From Cristatella mucedo (lineage: Eukaryota > Bryozoa > Phylactolaemata > Cristatellidae), in assembly GCA_009760855.2 (NCBI GenBank), contig WPIO01000006.1:3460501-3520500 (forward strand): a DNA stretch of 60,000 nt. The letters are read 5' to 3'. The stretch's first letter is position 1. Every line of letters begins with the position of its first letter. The position numbers were made by a program, and so were the translations under genes. Positions 32,925-49,205 of the stretch are shown piece by piece. Below the pieces are notes generated by a model that was not told where the DNA came from, ran no database searches, and worked only from the letters and a program-made list of their open reading frames with translations.

Positions 32925-33397
32925 ATAAAGCTGCGTTTACACGGCCGGTCTTGCCTCTGTCCTTATTCAGTCTTTGGGTCATACGTCTCCGAGAATTACG
33001 GCGGCCAAGACTTGCGAAAGACGACTCAGAAGATGAGCTTGATTCTGCTTCCTGACCAAGACTACTCAGACGACCAATCAAAGGCGCCGTAAAGGGTACT
33101 CCTCCTTCATTGCTTTAAAAGCGTTCCCAGAGAGTCCTTGTTTACATGACATACCAAGCTATTAATACAGGAATAGGATTATAAGGCGGCGTCTAAAAAA
33201 GGTCATCGCATAGGATCTAAATTTACCTGGTTTCGAATCTCAAACGGCTATTTTCTTCCTACCTTCCTAACAAAAGCAATTTTCCCATGACCTCTGAGGT
33301 GGAGCACATGGGTAGCGAAATAGAAGGAAAACAGACCCCGTGGACTTTCAGCAGCGACTAGACAGAAGCAAGGCCGATCGTACAAACGCGGCTTTAG
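32925..33397. mobile_element. MITE-like element with ~37-bp terminal inverted repeats, copy 1
   Basis: Left end TAAAGCTGCGTTTACACGGC at 32926, continuing CGGTCTTGCCTCTGTC, pairs as reverse complement with the right end (GACAGAAGCAAGGCCGATCG ... AAACGCGGCTTTA, 33361-33396) with about seven mismatches. The ~400-base interior has no transposase frame. A target duplication is not clear. A second copy lies at 47938-48410. Confidence 0.75.
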
Positions 33398-33424
33398 CTG
33401 CGATCCTCACCTGACTCAATTCCC

Positions 33425-33650
33425 TTATTCTTACGCAACGACATTTCTACCGACTGTGGCACACCCCGTCTATCCGGCGAAGTTAATCTCATGCCGCTCA
33501 CTTCCTCAACTACCCTCTTGACTCTGCAACGCTTCTCAATTTATCTTTTTTTTTCACGTGAGGTAGAGTGTGCTGACTAACGTATGCGCAGCAAATCCGT
33601 TTATGTTTTGAGTTCGTTGTAGACAAATTCCGCGAAACATCCACATAATA
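33425..33650 (+). mobile_element. LINE-2 3' end fragment, diverged
   Basis: Matches blocks of the copy at 51820: TTCTTACGCAACGACATTTC, ACCGACTGTGGCACA, TGCCGCTCACTTCCTCAACT and a degraded GTATGCG/GAGTTCGTTGTA end. Confidence 0.65.
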
Positions 33651-33699
33651 AATGTGGTTTTATGCTGGTACAGATGGAAATACACAACGCTACTGCCTG

Positions 33700-34290
33700 C
33701 ATGGACGACATGGCCTACTTTCCACTAAGGCAGTCGCCAAAATTAGGGCCTGCTTAGATAAGAGTATGACAGCTAACTTAGTTCAGGCTTTTATGACATC
33801 GCATCTATAATATTGGAAAATCTCTTTATTTAAGACTCCCGGCCTGCGTCCTTGATCTTTTGCAAATGGTACACAACTCTGCGGCTCGTCCGATCTGTTG
33901 TCAAAAGTTTAGCTGCTATAGCACACCTCTTATATCTTCATTGGCTTTCCAATCAAGCGTTTAATAGATTTCAATATTTTCAGTCCGGCTAACAGGTAAA
34001 TTCACTCGCCTGCACCAGCCTACACTTCCAACCTTCTTGGTCCTCCAGTGAGCTCTAGCACATCGCGCTCCTCATTATCTAGTCATCGCGTCGTCGTCCT
34101 CCTCACTAATCTGTAAAATGTTGATGATCGAGCTTTAAGTTCATATGCATCGAAAGTATGTAACTTTCTTCTGGCAACGGTCAGTACCTGAAATGACCGT
34201 ACATCACATGAGTCTCAGCTAAAGACCGATCAGTTCCGGTCAGCTTATAAATCGCCCCAGTGTACCATTGCATGATTTAGCGAATGTTAC
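33700..34290 (+). pseudogene. Decayed LINE RT C-terminal region
   Basis: In order on the plus strand: IRACLDKSMTANLVQAFMTS, a frame-shifted QMVHNSAARPICCQK, then SSLAFQSSV and near 34130 SSYASKVCNFLLATVS. These are the same post-RT blocks as LINE-1/LINE-2 but more diverged, so a third LINE lineage is possible. Confidence 0.65.
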
Positions 34291-34412
34291 TAGCCGCAGG
34301 TATTTCTAACCATTAGCTTTGAGTGTCTTCTTGTTTGCATCAGCGTTCTGGCCTAGGCATTAAATTTGTTTTCTCTTGCTTGGTTGATACTGTGAAAGTC
34401 ACTAACCCTTGG

Positions 34413-34478
34413 CTAATAATACTAATGATAATGCATTTTTATGGTGCCCTCAGAGAACTTAATCTCGTTCTAGGCAAT
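34413..34478 (-). repeat. LINE-1 tail remnant, minus strand
   Basis: Degraded ATT-like run, then GGTGCCCTCAGAGAACTTAA and TCTAGGCAATCG in plus reading. Tail-only. Confidence 0.6.
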
Positions 34479-34480
34479 CG

Positions 34481-36178
34481 ATTCTCTCGTAGCGAGTTGT
34501 ACAGCGCTTTTTGTACGTAGACTAAGTTGTCTGAAGTCGATTTAAAAACGACCTTTTATTAGTATTTCTATATAAATGTGGCTGTTAAGTCAGATACCTT
34601 TGCTTTAAAGTGCTTGATAGAAATCTCGATGGTTAGAAGGCTTCGACCTGCGGAAAAGAAGCGACATGTTACGTCGGAAGCTCAAAGCTTGGTGGTCCCA
34701 GAGGCTGGCTATTCTTGTCAACTGATCGTATGGAAAAAATTGCTTACCATGCCGCTGTGCTTTGCAAATCGTTACCAGAGAACGTTCAATGAAAGCACTC
34801 TTGATGCTGTCAAGACAACGGTAAAGACTATTAACCTTTTGCGTTATCATTTTATTCTTCTGTTACCAGCAAGACTCTTTTTGTTAGTTTTAACGTTATA
34901 TGACACTTAATAATAATAATAATAATAATGCACTTGATAAAGCGCTCTCAGAGAACTCAGTCTCTTTCTAGGCGCTCGGCTAATGAGGCATCTACAAGCA
35001 CACAAATTTGTTGCAGACAAACGCAGCTAGTTGAATGAATAAGGTTGGTTGCGAAGCAATAACCGGGATCTTGGACCTATCAAGGGTGAGATGGCATGTG
35101 CCCAGTGTGCATAGATGACTCTGCAGCCCTGATTGCTGTCTATCCAGCGAAACCACGTATACCACCTTGTCACTCCGTATAGTATAACGAGGCAAATATA
35201 TAGTCAGTTATGCGCTAAATATTAAATAGTCCGTTACTTATCTTGGTATTCGACTCCCTCATCTCCCTAACAATTAGCCCATTAGCAAAGGCTAAGCGAG
35301 TGCTACACCGGAGAGTTTTCTACAGCGTAGCACTCTAAAAAAGGAAAGTCCGTCGCATTCGCATAAGCCCACATTGAAAATTAACTTTCCATTTATATTT
35401 TTAATCAAATGTGCTTTCGCTTGTTCATCCTGGTTTTTCTTATTTATATAATCGATTTTTCTATTTTCCTATCCTTGATTGTTGGGTACGTGACCAAGTG
35501 CTCGATCTCATGAGCTGCTTCGAAGAGGAAAATTGTAAAATTAGTGTCGGAGGCTGGCGGGCAGTTTGCAACTGCACCTGGCCTAATGACGACTTTCAGA
35601 GTGGCCCGATAGCCAAGAGATCGCTCCCTCAAAGTCTCGAGAACCCAAGAAAAGAAGTTGTGCAACCGTCAACGACGTGAAAATCACGAAACCTGCCGAC
35701 AAATTTCGGTTTGCTGATTGTCCGGACCTATTGTTTTTGTACGATTAACTTTGATGCGGAATTTCGGAAAACTGCGCATTTAGACCAGGGCAATTGCTAG
35801 GACACTTTCCTTCAGCATCGGAGGCTTTGATTCTACTTCTGGCACCGTGTGGGCATTTCTTTCTTTTGCTTGAGGAAGAGTGCTCCGTTCGAGTTGTACC
35901 TTAGCCAGGCTGCAAGCTCAGCCTTATTGAGCAATTAAGTCGGAATCGGCGTCGCTCTGCAAATGTCAGATGAACACCAGAAATACCGCACTTTACTCAG
36001 CAGAATGCCGGCAACGCAGGAACTGAGATTTCCAAAGCTATTTCAGTGGGTTAACATGATGATGGGGGACCAAGCAGCAGAGGCAGAAAATACAGCTGAG
36101 GCAGCCGATTCGTGCTCACGGTAGCAATCAGAAAATGTTCTCTGATTAGCGGTTCGACAAGAGCCAGTGAAAGTTGTC
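34481..36178. other. Unassigned 1.7 kb with one LINE-1 tail
   Basis: Apart from the tail at 34909-34975, no repeat or exon was recognised. Overlapping opposite-strand frames at 35411-35680 have no recognised similarity. Confidence 0.4.
34909..34975 (-). repeat. LINE-1 3' tail, minus strand
   Basis: (ATT)n at 34909-34929, then GCACTTGATAAAGCGCTCTC and CAGTCTCTTTCTAGGCGCT in plus reading. Confidence 0.85.
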
Positions 36179-36183
36179 AGAGA

Positions 36184-36252
<69 letters not shown>
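36179..36252. repeat. (GA)n microsatellite
   Basis: About 74 bases of nearly pure GA. Frames through it give RERERE or SLSLSL, which are artefacts. Confidence 0.97.
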
Positions 36253-41094
<4,842 letters not shown>

Positions 41095-42587
41095 AAGCGT
41101 GAAGCGGATGAAGGTCATTGGCTGTTGATTGATTTGAGAAAACATTGATTCCTCGGGGTTTCGGGAGAGTGTCTCTGATATAAGTAGGTAAGCTAAGGAT
41201 TAATGGTCTGGCCTTTCCCAGTGTCTTATAAAGGAGCCGATCCGAGAGCTGATCGCTGTGAATAGTGAGGAGACGACCCGAGAGCTGTTATGCCTACCCC
41301 AGGTATTAGTCAATTAGTCAAGTGCAACATCAGCCAACAACCGTGTGAGTCCCCAGCTAATCATTCTTCGAGCAGCTTGGCATGACCTAGTACCAGGCTG
41401 ACCTTCGGCCGTGCACCAACGATTCCAGTAATAATAAATGCCCATCAAGAGCACCTACCGACTGCAGTTGGTTACTTACTGTGTTTACCGGCAAGTGAAC
41501 AACAGGTCTGCCATCCCCACCCGGTAGACCGATTTGCAGTGGTGGGATGCTGGGCCACCTTGCTTTTTGGCACCCATCCTGTGATTGGCACAGCATTGCA
41601 GTGCAAATGCTGTGCATCCGGCAAGTTGCTGTGGGCTGCTGTGCCTTTTTGATGACTTGCTTGAAGGCTTGCTGACTCTCTGGTGACAGACCGCCACATG
41701 TAAGCCCACCCATCTTGAGCCAAGTTGCAGCTGCTGCCACTGACGGCAGGTGTGCATGCACTGTACTTGCAGCAGCTGGCCCTAGCGAGCCGTGTGTGAG
41801 AATAGGAAAAAGCCTTGCGGCAGGGTGGCTTGTAGGATCAGAGGTTTAGTACATGCGACTGTAAGGGGAGGTGTGTGGGTTATTCTCTACCCTCGGTAAG
41901 CAGTATTCTCGGGAGTTGAAATATGCTGCTATTAGCAAGATCAGTTGTATGTTCTCAGAGTGCACTGATACATACTGATGCATTGTTTTAATTTCAGGAG
42001 ACAGGCAGCAAGTGATACACTAAGCTGCCATTCCTATAGACATTTGCAGAGGTGATAGCTTGCTCATCTTTGGCCCTCCTGCTCCTTAGCTCCGAATTAC
42101 CGTACTGGGAGTAATGCTGGTGCTGGAATTACCATTTGGGAGTAACGGCAGGGTGTTCTGGTTACTTCCTTGACTGCTGGTAGGACCTGCCCTAGCTACC
42201 AGCCTGATTGCTTAGCTGTGTTATGTTTTGCCACGTGATTTTCGGCCTTCTAGAATATAGTTAGCCTCGTAGAATTTAGTCTGAATATTGTCAAAACTGT
42301 TAGGATGGCAACTGTGATTGGAGTGACAGCATAGCTCAGTAACGCTGGCAGTGATGATATCACTACCGAGGTAACTATTGGGCAATCAGCCCGAGGCTTC
42401 CCGTTAGGCAGCTCTGATTGTAGCGTGCACACGCACACAAATACACAAGACAAACGAGCTCTGGCACATACAGATTCACATGCAGATGCTAGCACACACA
42501 GATATACGTGCACACATACAGGCCCTGAAGATACAGTCACCTACAGCCTACTTACTCGCAGACACATACACATGCTTGATCGTGTAT

Positions 42588-42589
<2 letters not shown>
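41095..42589. other. Unassigned 1.5 kb
   Basis: Minus-strand frames of 83-124 codons overlap at 41387-41761; I recognise none of them and they occupy several frames, so coding is unsupported. 42425-42580 is a degenerate CA-rich stretch leading into the AC microsatellite. Confidence 0.4.

Positions 42590-42660
<71 letters not shown>
42590..42660. repeat. (AC)n microsatellite
   Basis: About 71 bases of uninterrupted CA. Confidence 0.97.
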
Positions 42661-42664
<4 letters not shown>

Positions 42665-42861
42665 TTTAGTCACTGCCGGCAGTTTGCCATCGATTTTCTA
42701 AGCTGTTCTGTAATGCTACCAGTGTCTGGACAAAATAGTTATCACTGTTAGCTGTGGTGGTGGAGTTCGTGGGCTCGACTCACTACTTATCTTGTATGTT
42801 TCCAGCACCAGGATATCCTTTTGGGGTGTTGGGTGCTGTGTGCCACTAAATCCGACTGGCC

Positions 42862-43315
42862 GTAATGTAATGTATCTCCGTCTGTAACTCCACAAAGCCA
42901 CAAAGACTATGTGGGTGTTACGCAGGATAGTTTTGTAGAGCGCACTCACAGCGTAAGCGGCTTTTGGTACGCATTTGGTAGCTAACAGACTTTGTTTCAC
43001 GCAACAAAGAGAAAGTGGGAAGCATAGCAGAGTCAGGAGAACAGTTGAAGGTAGTGAGTAGCATGGAAGTAGCAGCTCAGGACCGCTGAAAAGGATGAGC
43101 CATAGTCGGTTGCAGGAGATTAGTTGTTGCGTAAGAATTGTGGAAGCGAGTTCCAGAGTCTAGGACCTGCAGAGCTAAAGCTTCTGTCGCCAACGGTCTT
43201 TAAGCGGAGGAATGGAACAGCTAATTTATTGTCCTCACTGGACCCGAGGGCGCGAACAGGCTGAAACTGATGCAGCAGTTCAGCTAGGTATGAAGCTTGG
43301 CCGTCATCCACACAC
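42862..43315 (-). mobile_element. LINE-2 fragment: ORF end, 3' UTR and tail (reference copy)
   Basis: On the minus strand the frame at 43311-43120 reads YLAELLHQFQPVRALGSSED, then KTVGDRSFSSAGPRLWNSLP and QFLRNN before a stop. The 3' UTR contains GAAGCCGCTT-like and TGTGAGTGCGC blocks and ends with GTTACAGACGGAGATACATT then ACATTACG at about 42865. This defines the LINE-2 family here; class (CR1/L2-like) is from memory of such ORF ends. Confidence 0.8.
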
Positions 43316-43339
43316 GCATTCTTGGGAATAAAAATTGTG

Positions 43340-43690
43340 GTAATGATAATAGTAGTCCTAGTAATGCATTTGCTTAGTGTCCTAAGAGAGCTAATCTCTT
43401 CTTTGAAAGCACTTTACACATGCTGAAAAGGAAGCCTATCACTTATTTTAGTGATAACAACATGCACATTTATTTCAGATAGATAAGCCAGAGCAAGGGA
43501 ATCTGAGAGTGAGTGGCAGGACCTTGGAAATCGATGCTCTGCTTGATGGGCAGCCTGTGGAAATCAGTGAGAATTGGTGTAACGCTGCAATTGCGACGTT
43601 CACTTCAGCCGAGGTGGCTGCCGACGAGTTTAATGCCCATCGATAAGAGTACTAAGCTTCAAAAGTCGAGAAGGGTGGTGCTTAAGTGTA
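43340..43690 (-). mobile_element. Diverged LINE-1-related fragment, minus strand
   Basis: A degenerate triplet run at 43340-43366, the tail block AAGAGAGCTAATCTCTTCTT, and a diverged ORF part around 43530-43610 matching the GGTAGCCAGTGCAGGTCGGC region of other copies. Confidence 0.6.
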
Positions 43691-43765
43691 GCTGAGGCAT
43701 TGGTGGTGGGGGGAGGAGGAGGTGGTGCAGGGCATTGCTTAACATTGCTGGAGGCGGTTGTGGTG

Positions 43766-43922
43766 GTGGGCCGTGATGACTCACTAGGTAAGGCGGTTGC
43801 TCTTCACGACGAGGTCGTGGGTTCGAATCCTTCGGTGGGCGATCCTTTGTTGCCACTGCAAGTGGTGGTGACAGCCTTGGAGTCTCTTCTGCTGCTATAC
43901 AAAGGAGGCTGTTAAATTAGCT
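43766..43922 (+). repeat. SINE-A copy (reference copy)
   Basis: Head CACTAGGTAAGGCGGTTGCT (box A), GTCGTGGGTTCGAATCCTTC (perfect box B), body GTTGCCACTGCAAGTGGTGG and tail GAGGCTGTTAAATTAGCTAG. It is not a tRNA gene: the downstream sequence does not refold as an acceptor stem with the 5' end. Confidence 0.85.
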
Positions 43923-44357
43923 AGTGCCGCGCAGCTGGAGCATTGTCAGGATGGGCCAGATTCGGTAGGGCAGTGGAGCCGGAGCATTGGTGGTAGCTTG
44001 CAGCGAGCTCGTTCGTGCTGCTGCACTGCCCACTCTGGTGGCAGTCGCGTGACTGCCCTATATATATCGCCTATAATCTAAGATTGGCCACAGCTCATGG
44101 CAGCTCCGTAGGCATAGATATAGAGGCCGAGCCCCCCCTTGGCCCCTCGCTTCCTGTTTTACTGTTGCGCTGGCACTGCTTACACTTCAATTGCATTTGT
44201 CAGACGAAATCTTGCAGAGCCTGAAACGTGCATCTAGTCTCGAGCACGGCTGGTAGTGCTGAAGCCTCAGCCGTGGGATTTATGAAAGCGCCAAGCGAGG
44301 CAAAGTCGTGTTGCGCCTGAAATAAAGATTGGCACGGCTGTGCCATCTTAAAATATA

Positions 44358-44500
44358 CTAAATATAATTCGCTTGTTTAGCGCCCTAAGAAAACCGAATC
44401 TCTATCCAGGTGCTTCACTTATGCCGCAGGGCTCGAGCGCATTACCGTGGTCGTCAGAGGTGATCACTTTGACCTCGGTCGTCAAAGGCGAGCAACTTTT
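44358..44500 (-). repeat. SINE-C copy cut by the GA tract
   Basis: Tail and middle match SINE-C (TTTAGCGCCCTAAGAAAACC, GGGCTCGAGCGCA). The head end is replaced by the GA run that starts at 44501. Confidence 0.7.

Positions 44501-44581
<81 letters not shown>
44501..44581. repeat. (GA)n microsatellite upstream of MIB2
   Basis: About 81 bases of GA ending 190 bases before the MIB2 start codon. GA tracts can bind GAGA-type factors in some animals; function here is not shown. Confidence 0.95.
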
Positions 44582-44584
<3 letters not shown>

Positions 44585-44770
44585 CTCCGAGTCGACGCTA
44601 GCCGTTTGAGGCGCGTCTGCTTGCAAGCCGCGAGACTACATTCGTGGGCCGTCGAACCCTCTCGCACTTGATGCAAGTCGCCGAGCAAAACGGTGGCAGC
44701 TGGCTGGCACGACCTCCGCTCAGCAGTTTGCTGAGGCGCGTTGGCTTTTGCAGGACAACTCTCCCCTGCG

Positions 44771-44999
44771 ATGACCGTGGAGGTTGGCCTTCGAGTCGTC
44801 CGCGGGCCGGACTGGAAGTGGGGAAACCAGGACGACGGCGAGGGCCACGTCGGCACCGTCATCGAGGTCGGCCGGTCCGGCAGGAAGACGTCGCCGGACA
44901 AGACGGTCGTCGTGCAGTGGGACTCGGGCACGAGGACCAACTACCGAGTTGGCTACCAGTCGGCATTCGACCTGCGGATATTTGACAATGCCCAAATAG
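44771..44999 (+). CDS. MIB2: MIB2 exon 1 (first coding)
   Basis: Residues 1-76, starting [20 protein letters not shown], with [20 protein letters not shown] near the end. Donor GTGACC at 45000 splits a Gly. CTTTTGCAG at 44745-44753 could be an acceptor, so an upstream non-coding exon is possible. Confidence 0.92.
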
Positions 45000-46351
45000 G
45001 TGACCCGCTCTTGCTGCGCCGAAGCCGCTCTTTCATCCTGCCACGCTGCCTGCGTTGTTTGAACCGGCAGGCTGGCCAAGGGTCGCCCGCTTTACGGCCG
45101 TATGATCCGTGATGGCATTCTGCTGAAGGGTTCCTCAGGTAATTGGCAATCGTTGCAGGAGTGCCCGTGAGAGGCCGGCCGTTAGGTGTACATGCTTGGG
45201 CTCGTGGCGTGAATGCTCCCACCCATCCACAATTCGTTAGCTGGTGCCACTGATTTACTCTGACCTCTTATGTTTGGCAGAAGGTCTACGGGTGACAGCA
45301 ATATGTTTGGGTCACGTGCGTGCATGCGCAGCACGAGCCTGTTCGAAGCCTAGTGTGTTCGCGTGCGTGCCTGTGCAAGCATTCACTTCCACTTTTGCTG
45401 TGGTAAGAAGGGACAAGTTATATCACGGTTGTGCAGGGAGCTGGAGTTTTCGTTTGCTGCTGGGAATTCATAAAGGATGATGATGTGTGTGTGTGTGTGT
45501 GTGTGTGCACTTGCTCGAATTGCTAAGCATCTCTGTTTGTGCAGGTCTTGCGTGATTGCACAAGGGTGTGGCTTGCCAGGCCATACCCGTCTAGCCTGAG
45601 CCTGCTTGTGCAAGGTCAATAGAAGGCGTTGCCATGGCTTGATCACCGGATGGGCAGTCATGTGAGACTCCCTCGGCTCCTCTTGGCATAGATGCCATGC
45701 AAGTTCTCTGGCAGTTCATGCTGCCACTTGCACTTTGCGGTCTCTTCCAAAAAGTTTAGGAGGAGCTGTTGTGCGATCCATCTGTCAAAGCTGGCCTGTG
45801 GCAGGCTCGGCTAGCTCTGCTTCCTCGGATTTCGTTCTGCTGCGTTTCTCTGTCAATCCTGCCTAGCGTACAGGGAGGTTCGCAGAAATCTGTGAAACAG
45901 GGAAGGCAGGCTGTATATTTGCTGTTGATTGCAAACCACTGTAAATGTTGCCCACGGTTTAGCAATGTGCCGTGTTACTACACAGCTGCCGGTCTGACGG
46001 CTGTCCTTAGTTAGGAACATGCCCCGTGGCTTTCACTCGGTAGTCTCCCGAGTGGCTTGAAAAACCATTCGGCTTTCCCACAGTGCTTCGGCTGCTGCTA
46101 CTGCGACCACAGTTGTGACAAATATCTTCACGAGAGCCTGAATCAGATGCTCATAGTTTTCAGCCTTGTGATTGTCCAGAAAGCCGTGAACCACTGCAGC
46201 AAAACTGTTCCAAGCCGCTTTCTCTGTCTTTGCCAGCTTCTTGGAGAGTTCATCACTCTCTATGATACTCATCATTCAATCGCGCTTCCCTTGCAGCAAA
46301 TATAAAGCGCCTAGAAAGAGATTGAGTTCTCTTGGGGCACTTTATCAAGTG

Positions 46352-46385
<34 letters not shown>

Positions 46386-49157
46386 TTCTTCCTCCTTCCC
46401 GTGTTTCAAAAAAGATACCAGCTTTGACATATGCCTCAAATAGCTGTGGAAAGGCATTTTGGAAGGCCTTGAAGGCTTCTGACTCATTGTCTAGAGCCGT
46501 GAAAATTGCGTAATGAGGCCTAATTTGATATGCAGTGGGGTGGGGGTGGGTGGGGTGGGGGAATCGTCACCTTCCAAGGGTCTAACAGCTGCTTGCACTT
46601 GATGTTGTTCGTCCCTACCTAGAACTCGGTCCGTCGTGGCGAATCCCTTTTGTGATAGTACACGTGAGTGTCCTGGCTGTCTCATAGGCAAAGAAAATAC
46701 GGAAACCGTCAGGAAACTGCCGGCCTTGGCTGCTCATCAGGAATGACACGACGTGGAAGTATTCAATGACCTCCCAGCCGTAGTCGCCGTACTTTAAGGC
46801 ACTCAGCAGCAACATCTTGACACTGGTGTAGTCCTCTTTGAGCTGCACATAGTGAGCCGTAGGGAGAGACCGCACGTGTTCCCGTTAGGAAGCAGTGCGG
46901 CTTTGAGGCGTCTGGGTAAATTGACTATGGGCAGACACCGAATACTCAGGTTACAGGTGGTTTCTATAGCTTCTAATTGACTGGCCACATTGATGCAGAA
47001 GCACAGCACATCTTATCGACTGAAGAAGTTAGAAAAGAGCTGGTTGTGCTGTCTGTCACCTTTAAACTTTCATCCAACAAATACCACTCATTGAGCCTAG
47101 ATTTCTGAAGCATTGGACTTAAGGAAAACCAGTTTTTTCTGATAAGATTGCTGAGGTCTATCTGGCTGGGGAAGTATGACTTGGTCTTCTCAGCCACATC
47201 TGTGAAATTGGAGTCGGGATCTGCGATGACTTCCCTGTTGAGCGACTTTTTGCTCTCTCCTAGAGATGGCTGATCCTTCTCCAGAGGGATGCGGCAGGGA
47301 ATTCGGGGCAGTGATGGATGTGATGGATGGATGTGATGGACTGGAGTGATGGATGAAGTAACTTGTGGATAAGTGATGGGAAGCACACTCTAACAAGTTA
47401 AACATTTGGAAGGGTCAACCATGCGGAAGTAGCAGTTGCATGATTGATCAGTTGATTCCCGACAAATTCTTGGGATAGGAAACACCGTGGCTCTCTTTTC
47501 ACACGTGTACCAGCATGTGAACATACCAGAATTATATGTAAATAAAAAAAATATTTACTCTACCTAATGTAGTACAAATTTGATCTAGTGAGCAGCAATT
47601 GTTGACCTTAACTTCACCAGCTCTCTTGCATTAATCGCATGTAAAATGAAATGCCCAGGGCTTGTCATGATCACCGATAGGTATGCCGTAGCCTGTTTTG
47701 TAGGACACACACCTTACCAGCTGCTTTTGGAGTACTTTTTCCAAGCTTGTCTTGATACAATATCCTTACGCATACCAGAATACAGCGGCTAGATTAAAGC
47801 AACCTCTTAATGATATGTCAACTAAATATAGCTATTCACTATTCTCTTACTTGGCAATAACATAAACTAAAATGTCTATTTACGGCACACATACTGTTAT
47901 AATTTAATGAATAATACTCTGTATTGTTATGTCTGCCTAAAGCCGAGTTTACCCAGTCAGTCTTGCTTTCGTCCTACTTCTATCCTGCTTTGGTCTTTCT
48001 TCTTGTAGGAAGTTTACACAGTCATCTATCCTTCCTTCTTGCTTCCTACTTGGTCTTCTCTCTGAATGATCGTGGGAAAGTTGTCAGGGTTGTAAAAAAT
48101 GGCCCTCTGCGATGCACCTCATTACTTGAATTTAAACTTTCCAGGATTGCCTTTATGGTCTTCTGCTCATTGTCTGATTCTTGTGTGAAGAGCTCTTAGT
48201 GCCCGTAAAGAGAGAGAACTCTCGCGGAATGCTTCGATGATTTTGCCAGCTGAGTCGTCGGCCGTGATTTTCAAAGCAATGAAGAAACGTGCCCTATGAT
48301 TGGTAGATTTTCCAGTCTTGGCCAAGAAGTAGAATCAAGCTAGGCTTCTGATTCTTCGTTTAGTCTTAGACTACGCCTAGTCTTGGGGACTAAAGACTGA
48401 AACAGGACAGATAATGTATATAATTATATTTATTATATATAATTATATAATTTATTGTGTATAGTGAGTGCCCTAAGAGAGCTGAATCTCTAACAAGGCG
48501 TTTCACCTATGCCGAAGGGCTCGAGCCCAAGATCTCGGTCGTAAAGGTGAGCACGTTGACCTCGGTCGTTAAAGGTGCACCTTAACCCCTGGGCTATACG
48601 AGGCTGGCAGAAGCAAAACTGACTGAGCCGATGCAGCTTAGCAGTCACTAATTCGGTTAGAGACACAATGGACGATGTATGTGCCAACACGTGACCTACA
48701 CACCACCATGCCTAACAGCGACACTGGAAAATTTCAAAATACCATTGTCCTGACCATAGAAGCAAAGCTTTTGTGGAGCAATAGGTATTTTCTATCTATC
48801 TTAAGGCTTAAGGGTTAGGAAAACACACTTTGTACCCAAGGCAAGAAATTGAAATCCTACCCAGTGCAATCCTTTATGCTCGAGCTATACTTCCGGGTAC
48901 GGTTTTTCTCATGGTCTTGCCTATGCATTTTTTTTACGCATTTACCGAGTTCTTGGCGCAGCTGAACAGACTTGGCAGATTCCTGCTAGTCGTGTCATGA
49001 ATGTTTGGACCAAGCTCCGCTTGTTATGGTGATTGTTGGTAGGGACAGACGCTTGTGAAGTCGAAGTAGCTGTCGTCCAGATCTTATTAATTACCAGGAG
49101 AGGCAGTTCATATAATCGAGGAAGGCATAGGCTGCATAGCATTCGGTGTTCAATAGT

Positions 49158-49205
<48 letters not shown>

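Noticed and set aside
34571-34600. Possible SINE-A tail (GTGGCTGTTAAGTCAG)
   Set aside because: Only about 20 bases match, with no body or head.
41387-41761. 124-codon minus-strand frame
   Set aside because: Three overlapping minus-strand frames are open here, which suggests base composition rather than coding; no similarity recognised.
43766-43840. Possible tRNA gene (perfect box B GGTTCGAATCC)
   Set aside because: The sequence continues into a shared 150-base SINE body and occurs in five places; no closed acceptor stem was seen.
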